From: DATEPR01 sp036491115
GTDB lineage: Bacteria; Actinomycetota; Actinomycetes; Mycobacteriales; Pseudonocardiaceae
Direction of reading: 5' to 3'
Length of the DNA: 64,000 bases
Assembly: GCA_036491115.1 (NCBI GenBank)
Contig: DASXCQ010000059.1
Location: 33,329 to 97,328, forward strand
In this document: positions 7,657 to 16,068 of the stretch, piece after piece
Layout: every line of letters begins with the position of its first letter
Position numbering within the stretch: position 1 is the stretch's first letter
The notes under the pieces: generated by a model
Database searches by the model: none
Told to the model about the DNA's origin: nothing
The model's input: only the letters and a program-made list of their open reading frames with translations
Position numbers and translations under genes: made by a program

Positions 7657-9092
7657 CGGGCCGACCGGACCACCCGTATCGCGTCCGGGACCGCCGCCAG
7701 TAGCCGCGATGCCGGGGCGGGTGCGCCCGATGCCGCGATGTCGGCGGCCAGCACGTGCAGGAAGGCGGCACACCCGGCGGCGAACCACGGATCGAGGCCG
7801 GCCGCCAGCAGCGCGCCGACCAGGCCGGACAGCACGTCGCCCGACCCTGCCGTCGCCGGCCACGAGGACAGCGCCGAGTTGACCATGGTGCGGCCGTCCG
7901 GTGCCGCGATCACCGTGGTGTGGCCCTTGAGCAGGACCACGGCGTTGGCCTGCTTGGCCGCCCGCCGGGTCGCGGCCGCCAGGTCGTCGCCGACCTCACC
8001 GAACAGCCGGGCGTACTCCCCGGCGTGCGGGGTGAGGACCAGCGGCGTGCCCGGTTCGCGCGCGTCCCACAGTTCGGGGTACGTGGCCAGCAGGGTGATC
8101 GCGTCGGCGTCCGCGCACACCGGCACGTCGGCGGCCAGCACGGTACGCAGCACGTCCCTGGCCGCGCCGCCGGTGCCCATGCCGGGCCCGACCGCCCACG
8201 CCTGCACGCGCCCGGCGTCGGCGACCGATCCGGTGGTGACCACCTCAGGCCAGTGCGCCCGCACCGCGTCGGCGGCCGTGCCGGCGAACCGGACCATGCC
8301 GGACGTGGCGAGGGTCGCGGCGCCGGTGGACAGCACGGCGGCACCCGGATAGGTGGCCGAACCGGCGGCGACGCCGGTGACACCCTGGCTGTACTTGTCG
8401 TCGGTCGGACCGGGCACCGGCCAGGCCGCACCCACGTCGACGGCGGTCAGCGCCACCAGGTCGGGCTCACCCAGCTCGGGCAGCAGTCCGATGTCGACCA
8501 GTTCGACCCGGCCGGCGTGGTTGGCGCCCGAGGACAGCACGTGACACGGCTTGCGGGCGCCGAACGTCACCGTGACCGTGGCGCCCACGGCCGGACCGGT
8601 GACGGCACCGGTGTCCGGCTCGACCCCGCTGGGCAGGTCGACGGACACGATCGGCGCGGTCACCTCGGCCACCAGTTCGGCCGTGTCCGGCCGCAGCGGG
8701 CCGTGCGCGGACAGGCCCACGATGCCGTCCACCACGACGTCGGCGGCGCGGACGGCGGCCAGGCCGTCGCGTGTGACGCGACCGCCGGCCCGGCGGAACG
8801 CGGCCAGGCCGGCCGGATGGGCCTTGTTCGGCGCGAGCAGCACCGCGGTCACCGCGACGTTCCTGCGGCGCAGGAACGCACCGGCCCACAGCGCGTCGCC
8901 GCCGTTGTTGCCCGCGCCGACCAGTAGCACCACCCTGGCGCCGGAGATCCGGCCGGTGCGCTCACCGAGCAGCCGCGCCACGTGCACCGCGACGCCGAAC
9001 GCCGCCTTGCGCATGAGCGCGCCGTCCGGTGTGCGGTCCAGCAGCCGTTGTTCGGCGATCCGGATGTGGTCGGTCGTCCAGATGCCGTGCAT
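7653..9092 (-). CDS. Bifunctional NAD(P)H-hydrate epimerase / ADP-dependent NAD(P)H-hydrate dehydratase
   Basis: This 479-residue repair enzyme fuses two activities. The N-terminal YjeF_N epimerase (about residues 1-210; motifs VGAGNNGGDALWAG and VVDGIVGLS) interconverts the R and S hydrates. The C-terminal ribokinase-like dehydratase (about 220-479; TPHAGEYARLFG, LKGHTTVI, GSGDVLSG) uses ADP to regenerate NAD(P)H from the S hydrate. It is the second gene after glmS (18 bp gap) and overlaps alr by four bases, so glmS, this gene, alr, the hydrolase and tsaE may be one transcript. The name nnrD/nnrE would fit. Confidence 0.93.
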   Translation of the reverse strand: MHGIWTTDHIRIAEQRLLDRTPDGALMRKAAFGVAVHVARLLGERTGRISGARVVLLVGAGNNGGDALWAGAFLRRRNVAVTAVLLAPNKAHPAGLAAFRRAGGRVTRDGLAAVRAADVVVDGIVGLSAHGPLRPDTAELVAEVTAPIVSVDLPSGVEPDTGAVTGPAVGATVTVTFGARKPCHVLSSGANHAGRVELVDIGLLPELGEPDLVALTAVDVGAAWPVPGPTDDKYSQGVTGVAAGSATYPGAAVLSTGAATLATSGMVRFAGTAADAVRAHWPEVVTTGSVADAGRVQAWAVGPGMGTGGAARDVLRTVLAADVPVCADADAITLLATYPELWDAREPGTPLVLTPHAGEYARLFGEVGDDLAAATRRAAKQANAVVLLKGHTTVIAAPDGRTMVNSALSSWPATAGSGDVLSGLVGALLAAGLDPWFAAGCAAFLHVLAADIAASGAPAPASRLLAAVPDAIRVVRSAR

Positions 9093-9110
9093 CCTGTGTC
9101 GGTCCCCCCG

Positions 9111-10970
9111 CTACTCGACCGTGACGGACTTCGCCAGGTTGCGGGGCTTGTCCACGTCGTAGCCCCTGGACCTGGCGATCTCGGCGGCGATCACCTGCAG
9201 CGGCACCGTGGAGACCAGCGGCTGGAGCAGCGTGGGCACCGCGGGCACCTCGATCAGGTGATCGGCGAACGGCCGGACCGTCTCATCGCCCTCCTCGGCG
9301 ATGACGATGGTGCGGGCGCCGCGCGCCTGGACCTCGCTGATGTTGGACAGCAGCTTGGCATGCAGCACGCCCCGGCCCTTCGGCGACGGCATCACGACGA
9401 CCACCGGCAGGCCGTCCTCGAGCAGCGCGATCGGGCCGTGCTTGAGCTCGCCCGCGGCGAAGCCCTCGGCATGCATGTACGCCAGTTCCTTGAGCTTGAG
9501 CGCACCCTCCAGCGCCACCGGGTAGCCGACGTGCCGGCCCAGGAACAGCACGGCCTTCGAGTCGGCGAGCGAGCGGCCGAGCTGGCGGACCTGCTCGATG
9601 GTGCCCAGCACCCTCGCCACGGCGTCCGGTGCGGCCTCCAGCTCGGCGAACTCGCGGGCCACCTCGTCCGGGTACTTCGTGCCCCTGGCCTGGGCCAGCG
9701 CCAGGCCGACCAGGTAGTTGGCGGCGATCTGCGCCAGGAACGCCTTGGTGGACGCGACGCCGATCTCCGGGCCGGCGTGCGTGTAGAGGACGGCATCGGA
9801 CTCGCGGGGAATCTGGGCGCCGTTGGTGTTGCAGACGGCCAGCACCCTGGCCTTCTGCTCCCTGGCGTGGCGGACGGCCTCCAGCGTGTCGGCGGTCTCG
9901 CCGGACTGGGACACGGCCACCACGAGCGTGTCCCGGTCCAGCACCGGGTCGCGGTAGCGGAACTCGCTGGCCAGCTCCACCTCGACGGGCAGCCGCGTCC
10001 AGTGCTCGATGGCGTACTTGGCGACCAGCCCCGAGTGGTAGGCCGACCCGCACGCGACGACGAACACCTTGTCCACGTCCCGCAGGTCCTGATCGGACAG
10101 CCGCTGCTCGTCCAGGATGATCCGGCCGCCGGTGAAGTGGCCGCGCAGCGTGTTGGCCAGCGCGGTCGGCTGCTCCTCGATCTCCTTGAGCATGAAGTAG
10201 TCGTGGCCGCCCTTCTCGGCGGCCGACAGGTCCCAGTCCACCTTGAACGGTTCGCCCTCGGCCCGCTCACCGTCGAAGTCGGTGATGTCGTAGCCGGACC
10301 GGGTGATCACCACGACCTGGTCCTGGCCGAGCTCGACGGCGTGCCGGGTGTGCTCGATGAACGCGGCCACGTCGGACGCGACGAAGTTCTCGCCGTCGCC
10401 GACGCCGACCACCAGCGGCGACGACCGGCGGGCCGCCACCACCATGTCGGGTTCATCCGCATGGGTGACGACCAGGGTGAACGCGCCCTCCAGCCGCCGG
10501 CACACCAGCCGCACGCTGGCCGGCAGGTCGCCCGCCGTGTCGCCGGCCGCATAGGCCAGGGCGATCAGGTGAGCGGCGGTCTCGGTGTCGGTGTCGCTGG
10601 TCAGCTCGACGCCCTGGGCCTCGAGTTCGCGGCGCAGCGCGGCGAAGTTCTCGATGATGCCGTTGTGGACCACGGCGAGCCTGCCGGTGGCGTCGCGGTG
10701 GGGGTGGGAGTTGCGGTCCACCGGTGCGCCGTGGGTGGCCCACCGGGTGTGGCCCATGCCCGCGGTGCCGGCGAACCGGTCGCGGCCCACCCGGTCCAGT
10801 TCGGCCTCCAGGTTGGCCAGCCGGCCGGCCTTACGCTCGGTAGCCAGGATGTCACCCGTCAGGACGGCGACGCCGGCCGAGTCATATCCTCGGTACTCGA
10901 GCCTGCGCAGGCCGTCCAGGACGACGTCCAGAGCCTGCCGGTGGCCTACGTAGCCAACGATTCCGCACAC
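9111..10970 (-). CDS. glmS: Glutamine-fructose-6-phosphate aminotransferase (isomerizing)
   Basis: GlmS makes glucosamine-6-phosphate from fructose-6-phosphate and glutamine, the first step to UDP-GlcNAc; glmM in this window does the next step. The start is a GTG at 10970 placed directly before CGIVGYVG, because the catalytic cysteine must be residue 2 and be exposed by methionine removal; upstream ATGs are therefore wrong. The 619 residues comprise a class II glutaminase domain, two SIS sugar-isomerase domains and the conserved end LAKSVTVE. A -10 box 7 nt upstream of the GTG suggests a leaderless mRNA. Confidence 0.96.
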   Translation of the reverse strand: MCGIVGYVGHRQALDVVLDGLRRLEYRGYDSAGVAVLTGDILATERKAGRLANLEAELDRVGRDRFAGTAGMGHTRWATHGAPVDRNSHPHRDATGRLAVVHNGIIENFAALRRELEAQGVELTSDTDTETAAHLIALAYAAGDTAGDLPASVRLVCRRLEGAFTLVVTHADEPDMVVAARRSSPLVVGVGDGENFVASDVAAFIEHTRHAVELGQDQVVVITRSGYDITDFDGERAEGEPFKVDWDLSAAEKGGHDYFMLKEIEEQPTALANTLRGHFTGGRIILDEQRLSDQDLRDVDKVFVVACGSAYHSGLVAKYAIEHWTRLPVEVELASEFRYRDPVLDRDTLVVAVSQSGETADTLEAVRHAREQKARVLAVCNTNGAQIPRESDAVLYTHAGPEIGVASTKAFLAQIAANYLVGLALAQARGTKYPDEVAREFAELEAAPDAVARVLGTIEQVRQLGRSLADSKAVLFLGRHVGYPVALEGALKLKELAYMHAEGFAAGELKHGPIALLEDGLPVVVVMPSPKGRGVLHAKLLSNISEVQARGARTIVIAEEGDETVRPFADHLIEVPAVPTLLQPLVSTVPLQVIAAEIARSRGYDVDKPRNLAKSVTVE

Positions 10971-10977
10971 AGAACAC

Positions 10978-10983
10978 AGACTA
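10978..10983 (-). promoter_or_regulatory. Putative -10 box of a leaderless glmS promoter
   Basis: TAGTCT on the minus strand is separated by seven bases from the GTG that begins glmS. There is no Shine-Dalgarno before that GTG and no glmS ribozyme-like leader could fit, so control must act on transcription or on the enzyme. Confidence 0.5.
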
Positions 10984-11118
10984 GCCATACCACCGCCATG
11001 ATCGGGCGGTACCGCAGGTGGGCGAACGATGCTGGTCAGCGACACCTCGACCGATCGAGAAGGTCCAGACCATATTGCGGTTGGCGCGGCTGACCCGGCT
11101 GGTGCCGGGCCGATGGAC

Positions 11119-11124
11119 TACCGT
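11119..11124 (+). promoter_or_regulatory. Putative -10 box upstream of the alpha/beta hydrolase
   Basis: TACCGT lies eight bases before the ATG at 11133, which lacks a Shine-Dalgarno sequence, as at the other leaderless genes here. No clear -35 is seen. Confidence 0.4.
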
Positions 11125-11132
11125 CAGTGCTC

Positions 11133-11957
11133 ATGTCGAGCGAGGCGCGGCAGCTGTTCGCGGAGCTGAGCGGGCCGGGCCCGCACGACGTGTTGCGGGG
11201 CGAGCTGGCGCTCGTCGGCCTGCCGGGCGTGATCAGCACGCCGCGGTCGGGCCTTGGCCTGCCGGCGGTCGCGTTCGGACACGGGTGGTTGCAGTCCAGT
11301 GGGCAGTACCGGGGCCTGCTGCGGCACCTCGCGTCCTGGGGCATCGTGGCGGCGGCGCCCGCCACCCAACGTGGACCACTGCCCTCGCACCGGTTGTACG
11401 CGGCCGACCTGCGCACCGCGCTGGACGTGTGTGTCGGGGTGCGGCTCGGCGACGGCGAGATCAGCGTCGACCCGGCCCGCCTGGGACTGGCCGGCCACTC
11501 GACCGGCGGCGGCTCGGCGGTGCTCGCCGCGGCCGATGACGACCGGGTACGCGCGGTGGCGACGATCGCGGCGGCCGAGGTGCGACCGTCCGCGTTGGAC
11601 GCGGCGGCCCGGTGCGCGATGCCCGGCCTGCACCTGGTGGGCGGCAAGGACCTGATCGCGCCCGCGGTGGCGCACGGCGAGGCGATCGCGACGGCATGGC
11701 GGGGGCCGGTGACGTTGCGGTCGGTGCCCAAGGCGAGCCATCTCGGGTTCACGGAGGGGCGGCACTGGAGCCAGTTGTTGCTGGACGGGAAGCCGGAACG
11801 GGCGTCGCAGCGGGTGGCCAAGGCGATGTTGACCGCGTTCTTCCTGGTGCAGCTGGCCGGGCAGCGGAAGTACGTGCCGCTGCTGGAGAACAGCATCAAA
11901 CGCTGCCCGATCGACCTGGAGCGGCAGCCCGAGCCGACGCCGGCCAGGAAGCGCTGA
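11133..11957 (+). CDS. Alpha/beta hydrolase of the dienelactone-hydrolase/cutinase-like type
   Basis: This 274-residue cytosolic protein, without signal peptide, has a serine-hydrolase triad: nucleophile in GHSTGGGSAV, acid in GGKDLIAP and histidine in KASHLGF. The oxyanion strand is VAFGHGW. The architecture resembles dienelactone hydrolases and PET-hydrolase/chlorophyllase-like proteins, but a secretion signal, typical of cutinases, is missing. A GTG two codons upstream is an alternative start. It is a single plus-strand gene, divergent from glmS and convergent with the cargo genes that follow. Substrate unknown. Confidence 0.75.
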   Translation: MSSEARQLFAELSGPGPHDVLRGELALVGLPGVISTPRSGLGLPAVAFGHGWLQSSGQYRGLLRHLASWGIVAAAPATQRGPLPSHRLYAADLRTALDVCVGVRLGDGEISVDPARLGLAGHSTGGGSAVLAAADDDRVRAVATIAAAEVRPSALDAAARCAMPGLHLVGGKDLIAPAVAHGEAIATAWRGPVTLRSVPKASHLGFTEGRHWSQLLLDGKPERASQRVAKAMLTAFFLVQLAGQRKYVPLLENSIKRCPIDLERQPEPTPARKR

Positions 11958-12044
11958 CCCGGCCGCCGCCGAGGACGGCAGCACATGGCTTGTCCGGCGG
12001 GTGTCCGCGGCGGTGGCCCGCACACCGGTACGCCGTTGGATGGG

Positions 12045-12461
12045 TCAGCGGTCGCGGAGCCAACTGCGGGCCGAGTAGTCCTCGTCGTCGACCGGGTAGT
12101 GGCCGGCTGACGTGGCGTCTTCGAGCAACTGGCCTGAGATGCCGAAGGGCGGGGTTTGGTCGTTGGCGGCGGATGGATCGGTGAGCGTTGTCAGGTCGTC
12201 GGCTGCCGTGTGGTCGTGGGGGTGGGGGCCTTCTTCGTGGCCCAAGGTCAGCTCGGTGGCCTGGGCGCGGTCGGCGGCTCGGCGGCGCATGGCGGTGATG
12301 CGGTTCGCCCAGCGGGTGCCTACCGCCGTGCTTGCCTCCGTCGCGTCCCGGTCGGCCTGCTCGCCCCGCCGCACGGCCAGGTCGACCCGTTCCTGGCTTT
12401 CGTGGACCGCCGCCTCCGTCGTCCGGCGGACATCGGCCACGATCTCGTCGTAGTCACCCAT
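12045..12461 (-). CDS. Small charged helical protein next to type VII cargo genes
   Basis: I do not recognise a named family. The 138-residue protein begins MGDYDEIVADVRRTTEAA and has a long, highly charged, probably coiled-coil N-terminal half (about residues 5-80), then a His/Asp-rich stretch and a Trp-containing tail. It has no signal peptide or membrane segment. It follows the PPE/WXG-like gene by 4 bp on the same strand, so it is likely cotranscribed; a chaperone or co-exported partner is a possibility, nothing more. Confidence 0.6.
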   Translation of the reverse strand: MGDYDEIVADVRRTTEAAVHESQERVDLAVRRGEQADRDATEASTAVGTRWANRITAMRRRAADRAQATELTLGHEEGPHPHDHTAADDLTTLTDPSAANDQTPPFGISGQLLEDATSAGHYPVDDEDYSARSWLRDR

Positions 12462-12465
12462 CCGC

Positions 12466-14220
12466 TCACCGGCCGCCGCTGTCGTCCAGCGTGCCGCTGA
12501 ACCCGCCGATCGTGTCGTCACCGGTCGCGTCGTCGAACAGGTGCCCGAACGTCCGCCACTGGTGGTGCACACCGCGCTGCTGGTCACCGCCCTGACCGCC
12601 ACCCATCCCCATGCCACCCATCATCGGCATGCCACCCGATCCACTGGGATCGCCACCGTTCAGCGCGCTGTCCGGTGCCGACGCCAGACCCGCGTCGCCG
12701 GGTTGGCCGATCGGGGTCACGTTCGTCCCGGCCACACCGGGATGGCCCGGCGGGTTCACGACGCCACCGAGGACGTCGTGCACTGGATGGTGCGCCGCCA
12801 CCACGTGCGACGCCACCGCCTGGCCGCCGTCCAGCACACCACCCGTCACCGCCCCGGCGCCACCGGTCGGGTCCAGCCCGCCGCCCGCGGCGACGCCCCC
12901 GCCCAGCGGCATCGCGGCGGCCAGGGTGGTCGCCTGAATGTCGGGAGTCGGGGCATGGGTGGCCGGGTCGGGTGGGGCGTAGGACGTGGACTGGTCGGTG
13001 ACGGCGACCGGTTGGGCCTGGGTGGTGGCCGCCGGGACGGGCGCGGCCGCGTGGGTGGGCGCAACCGGGATCGGGGCGGGTGGCGGTGCCGGGACCGCTG
13101 GGGTGGCCGGTGTCGGATCGCCAGCGGGGTCCGTCGTCGGCCGGCCGGAGCCGTCGCCGGGCCGGACGTTGGCGTCCTGGGTGGTAAGGGCGGCCGCGGG
13201 TGTCGGTGCCTGGACCGGGGTCGCTGCCGGCGGTGCGGCGCTGCTGACCGTTCCGCCGCTGCCACCGCTGACGGCTCCACCGCCGCTACCACCGACCTCG
13301 CCGCCGGAGCCGCCGGCAGCGCCGCCGCCCGAATCGGCCGCGCGGGCGTCCACCTGGATGCCGTTGCTCAGGTCGGTGAACGGGTTGGCGTTGATCTTGC
13401 CCAGGCCCTGGTTCATCGTGTCGAACAGCTTGCCGACCGCATCGTGCGTGGACCGGGTGATGGAGTCGAACGACTGCTTCTTCTGCTCGAAGTTGGTCAC
13501 GAACGTGGTGTTCAGCCAGCTGGTCGCGTCCGTGCCGGCGAGGTTGCGCACGTTCTGGCTGAGGTTGCCGTGGCAGTCGGTGTCGCCCCAGTCGACGTTC
13601 TGGAACACCGGCCACGTCGACACCGACCGCAGTTCGTCCTCACTCGCCTTGTTCCGCGCGATGTCGATGAGCTGCCGGACACCGTCCGGCGTGACACCGC
13701 CGACGTCCGTCGCGTAGAGCGGCAACACACCCTGCGCGCGCTGCAACACGGCCGTCTCGATGGCCTTCATCGCGGTGGTGATGACCTGGCTGGCCGCGTC
13801 GACGCCGTCGGTGGCCGTCCTGGCGTCCCGCACGAATGAACCGCAGAACTGTTGCGCCGCCTGAGCGGCCGCTCCCTGCCAGAAACCACCCAGCGAACTC
13901 GTGGCGCTCGCCACGTTCAGCGCACTGTCCGACAGCGTGCCGTGCGATGTGGACAGTTGGGTGGCGTCGGCCCGGAAGTGGGCGAAGTTGATACCCCGCA
14001 GGTTGTCGTAGACGTCGCGGATGTCCTTGCCCAGGTCGGGCGCGCTGCCGGTCCAGTCGCGGTAGGGCGGGATGAAGTACTGGAAGTAGTACATGCCAAG
14101 GGAACCCGGCTCCAGGATCTCGTCGGACGTGCTCACGCCGGCACCGCCCTGGGCCACGGTCTTCTTGGCCTCACCGGCCAGTTGCTGCTGGAACTGCTGC
14201 CGGTCGGTGCCGTCACTCAT
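12466..14220 (-). CDS. Probable type VII secretion substrate with WXG-like N-terminal domain and Pro/Gly/Ala-rich tail
   Basis: This 584-residue protein has an alpha-helical N-terminal region with a WXG-type turn (FWQGAAAQ, about residue 113) in a helical hairpin like those of ESX exported proteins. A long low-complexity tail rich in Gly, Pro, Ala and Thr follows (about 290-560), and the C-terminus contains a methionine/glycine patch. It has no Sec signal, as expected for a type VII client. Upstream is an EspC-like gene with an ATGA overlap and downstream a small charged protein. This looks like an EspB/PPE-style partner arrangement, outside the core locus. Confidence 0.65.
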   Translation of the reverse strand: MSDGTDRQQFQQQLAGEAKKTVAQGGAGVSTSDEILEPGSLGMYYFQYFIPPYRDWTGSAPDLGKDIRDVYDNLRGINFAHFRADATQLSTSHGTLSDSALNVASATSSLGGFWQGAAAQAAQQFCGSFVRDARTATDGVDAASQVITTAMKAIETAVLQRAQGVLPLYATDVGGVTPDGVRQLIDIARNKASEDELRSVSTWPVFQNVDWGDTDCHGNLSQNVRNLAGTDATSWLNTTFVTNFEQKKQSFDSITRSTHDAVGKLFDTMNQGLGKINANPFTDLSNGIQVDARAADSGGGAAGGSGGEVGGSGGGAVSGGSGGTVSSAAPPAATPVQAPTPAAALTTQDANVRPGDGSGRPTTDPAGDPTPATPAVPAPPPAPIPVAPTHAAAPVPAATTQAQPVAVTDQSTSYAPPDPATHAPTPDIQATTLAAAMPLGGGVAAGGGLDPTGGAGAVTGGVLDGGQAVASHVVAAHHPVHDVLGGVVNPPGHPGVAGTNVTPIGQPGDAGLASAPDSALNGGDPSGSGGMPMMGGMGMGGGQGGDQQRGVHHQWRTFGHLFDDATGDDTIGGFSGTLDDSGGR

Positions 14221-14528
14221 GCGCCGGCCCCTGACGAGCGCAGCGTGCCCGCGCTCCGGTCCTCCGTCTGGCTGTAGCGCTGGTAGGTGTCGGTCAGCCT
14301 GTCGCCCACTGTGGTGGTGACCGTGGCGAACGCCCGCACGCCGGCAACCACGTTGTGCTGGATGGCATTGAGATAGGCGGTGCCCTTGTCGGCGAAGTCC
14401 CGGCCGGCGTCACTCGCGACCACGTGCGACGTGCTGATGAGCTCCGCCTCGTCGCCGATCGGCCCGGCCTCGCCCGTCACCTTTCCGGCGACACCGGACA
14501 TCTCGTCGCTGGTCTGGTAGCCCGCCAC
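14217..14528 (-). CDS. EspC-like small excreted protein (ESX-associated)
   Basis: This 103-residue protein has two predicted helices, the first containing a glycine-rich segment (VAGKVTGEAGPIGDEAE), then NAIQHNVVAGVRAF and a C-terminal YQRYSQTEDRSA. Length and helical-hairpin layout fit the EspC/DUF2580 excreted proteins, which travel with larger type VII substrates. It overlaps the start of the large WXG-like protein by four bases, as expected for heterodimer partners. Family assignment is by general resemblance. Confidence 0.6.
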   Translation of the reverse strand: MAGYQTSDEMSGVAGKVTGEAGPIGDEAELISTSHVVASDAGRDFADKGTAYLNAIQHNVVAGVRAFATVTTTVGDRLTDTYQRYSQTEDRSAGTLRSSGAGA

Positions 14529-14630
14529 CTACCCCACCTCTCACCGCGCACGCCGAGTAAGGCCCGCCTGCACCATAAACCCGTCACAGGCGCGTTGGGT
14601 GGGTTCGGGCGGTTCCCCGGCGGCGAGCGG

Positions 14631-15965
14631 TCAGTGCACGGACGCGACCACGCCGGCCAGGCGGGACGCGGCCGCCTCGGCGAGGTCGTGGGTGGGCGCC
14701 TCGACCATCACGCGGACCAGCTGCTCGGTGCCGGACGGGCGGAGCAGTACCCGGCCCGACTCGCCCAGCTCGCGCTCCACGTCGGCGACGGCGTCGGCGA
14801 CGGTCAGTGCCGTGGCCACCGCGGCCTTGTCGGCGACCCTCACGTTCACCATCACCTGCGGCAGGCGGTCCATCACGCCGGCCAGCTCGGCCAGCGACCG
14901 GCCGGTGTCCACCACCCTGGCCATCAGGCGCAGCGCGGTGAGCACACCGTCGCCGGTGGTGGCGTGGGCGGGCAGCAGCACATGGCCGGACTGCTCACCG
15001 CCCAGGGAGAACCCGCCGGTGCGCAGCTCCTCCAGCACATAGCGGTCGCCGACGGCCGTGGTGCGCACGTTGACGCCCTGCTCGTGCATGGCCAGGTGCA
15101 GGCCGAGGTTGCTCATCACCGTGACGACCAGGGTGTCGTCGGCCAGTTCGCCGGCTTCCTTCATGCCCAGGGCGAGCACGGCCATGATCTGGTCGCCGTC
15201 GACGATCGCGCCGGTGCCGTCGATGGCCAGGCAGCGGTCGGCGTCGCCGTCGTGGGCGATGCCCAGGTCGGCGCCGGACTCGCGCACGGTGGTCCGGATC
15301 GACTCGAGATGGGTCGAGCCGCAGTCGTGGTTGATGTTCAGGCCGTCCGGTTCGGCGTGGATGGCGATGACCTCGGCGCCCGCCTTGCGGTACACCTGGG
15401 GTGCCACCTGCGACGCGGCGCCGTTCGCGCAGTCCACCACGATCCGCAGGCCGGACAGCGACCGGCCGGTGGCGGCCAGCAGATGGTCCTCGTAGCGCAG
15501 CACGGCCTCGGCCGAGTCGGTGATGCGGCCGACGGCGGCGCCGACCGGGCGGTCCGCGGGCGGGGCCAGCCGGGCGGCGATCTCGTCCTCGACCGCGTCG
15601 GGCAGTTTGTGCCCGCCGGACGAGAACAGCTTCACGCCGTTGTCCGGCATCGGGTTGTGCGACGCGGAGACCATCACGCCGAGATCGGCTCCCAGCTCAC
15701 CGACCAGGTAGGCGACCGCCGGGGTGGGCAGCACGCCCAGCCGCAGCACGTCGACCCCCGCCGAGGCCAGGCCGGCCGCCACGGCGGCCTCCAACATCTC
15801 GCCGCTGGCCCTCGGGTCGCGGCCGACGACCGCCACCTGCCGGTGCGAACGGTCGTGCTCGGTGAACACCCTGGCCGCGGCGGCCGCCACGGACATCGCC
15901 AACTCCGGGGTCAGCTCGGTGTTGGCCAGGCCACGCACGCCGTCGGTGCCGAACAGCCGACTCAT
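14631..15965 (-). CDS. glmM: Phosphoglucosamine mutase
   Basis: GlmM converts glucosamine-6-phosphate to glucosamine-1-phosphate, the step after GlmS on the way to UDP-GlcNAc and peptidoglycan. The 444-residue protein starts MSRLFGTDGVRG, carries the phosphoserine loop VSASHNPMPDNG, the Mg-binding DGDADRC and the phosphate-binding RPSGTE near the C-terminus. An ATG further upstream in frame is rejected because the family begins at MSRLFG. It follows rpsI on the same strand, separated by a strong hairpin, as in mycobacteria. Confidence 0.96.
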   Translation of the reverse strand: MSRLFGTDGVRGLANTELTPELAMSVAAAAARVFTEHDRSHRQVAVVGRDPRASGEMLEAAVAAGLASAGVDVLRLGVLPTPAVAYLVGELGADLGVMVSASHNPMPDNGVKLFSSGGHKLPDAVEDEIAARLAPPADRPVGAAVGRITDSAEAVLRYEDHLLAATGRSLSGLRIVVDCANGAASQVAPQVYRKAGAEVIAIHAEPDGLNINHDCGSTHLESIRTTVRESGADLGIAHDGDADRCLAIDGTGAIVDGDQIMAVLALGMKEAGELADDTLVVTVMSNLGLHLAMHEQGVNVRTTAVGDRYVLEELRTGGFSLGGEQSGHVLLPAHATTGDGVLTALRLMARVVDTGRSLAELAGVMDRLPQVMVNVRVADKAAVATALTVADAVADVERELGESGRVLLRPSGTEQLVRVMVEAPTHDLAEAAASRLAGVVASVH

Positions 15966-16002
15966 CCTGGCGTCGACCTCCCGCCTGTCAACCGGTGAGA
16001 AG

Positions 16003-16044
16003 CCACGGGAGCAGCACCCGACGGACGGATGACTGCTCCCGTGG
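16003..16044 (-). terminator. Hairpin terminator after rpsI
   Basis: A perfect 12 bp inverted repeat (CCACGGGAGCAG, its complement at 16033-16044) with an 18-base loop lies 25 bp after the rpsI stop and upstream of glmM. There is no T run, as is usual in GC-rich actinobacteria. It may stop or reduce read-through from the highly expressed rplM-rpsI operon into glmM. Confidence 0.65.
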
Positions 16045-16068
16045 ACCGTGTGCACGGAGGTTACGTGA

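Noticed and set aside
10971..11045. Upstream in-frame start for glmS
   Set aside because: It would bury the catalytic cysteine, which must be residue 2.
10971..11060. glmS ribozyme or riboswitch upstream of glmS
   Set aside because: The promoter lies within 13 bp of the start codon, leaving no leader, and no ribozyme core is seen.
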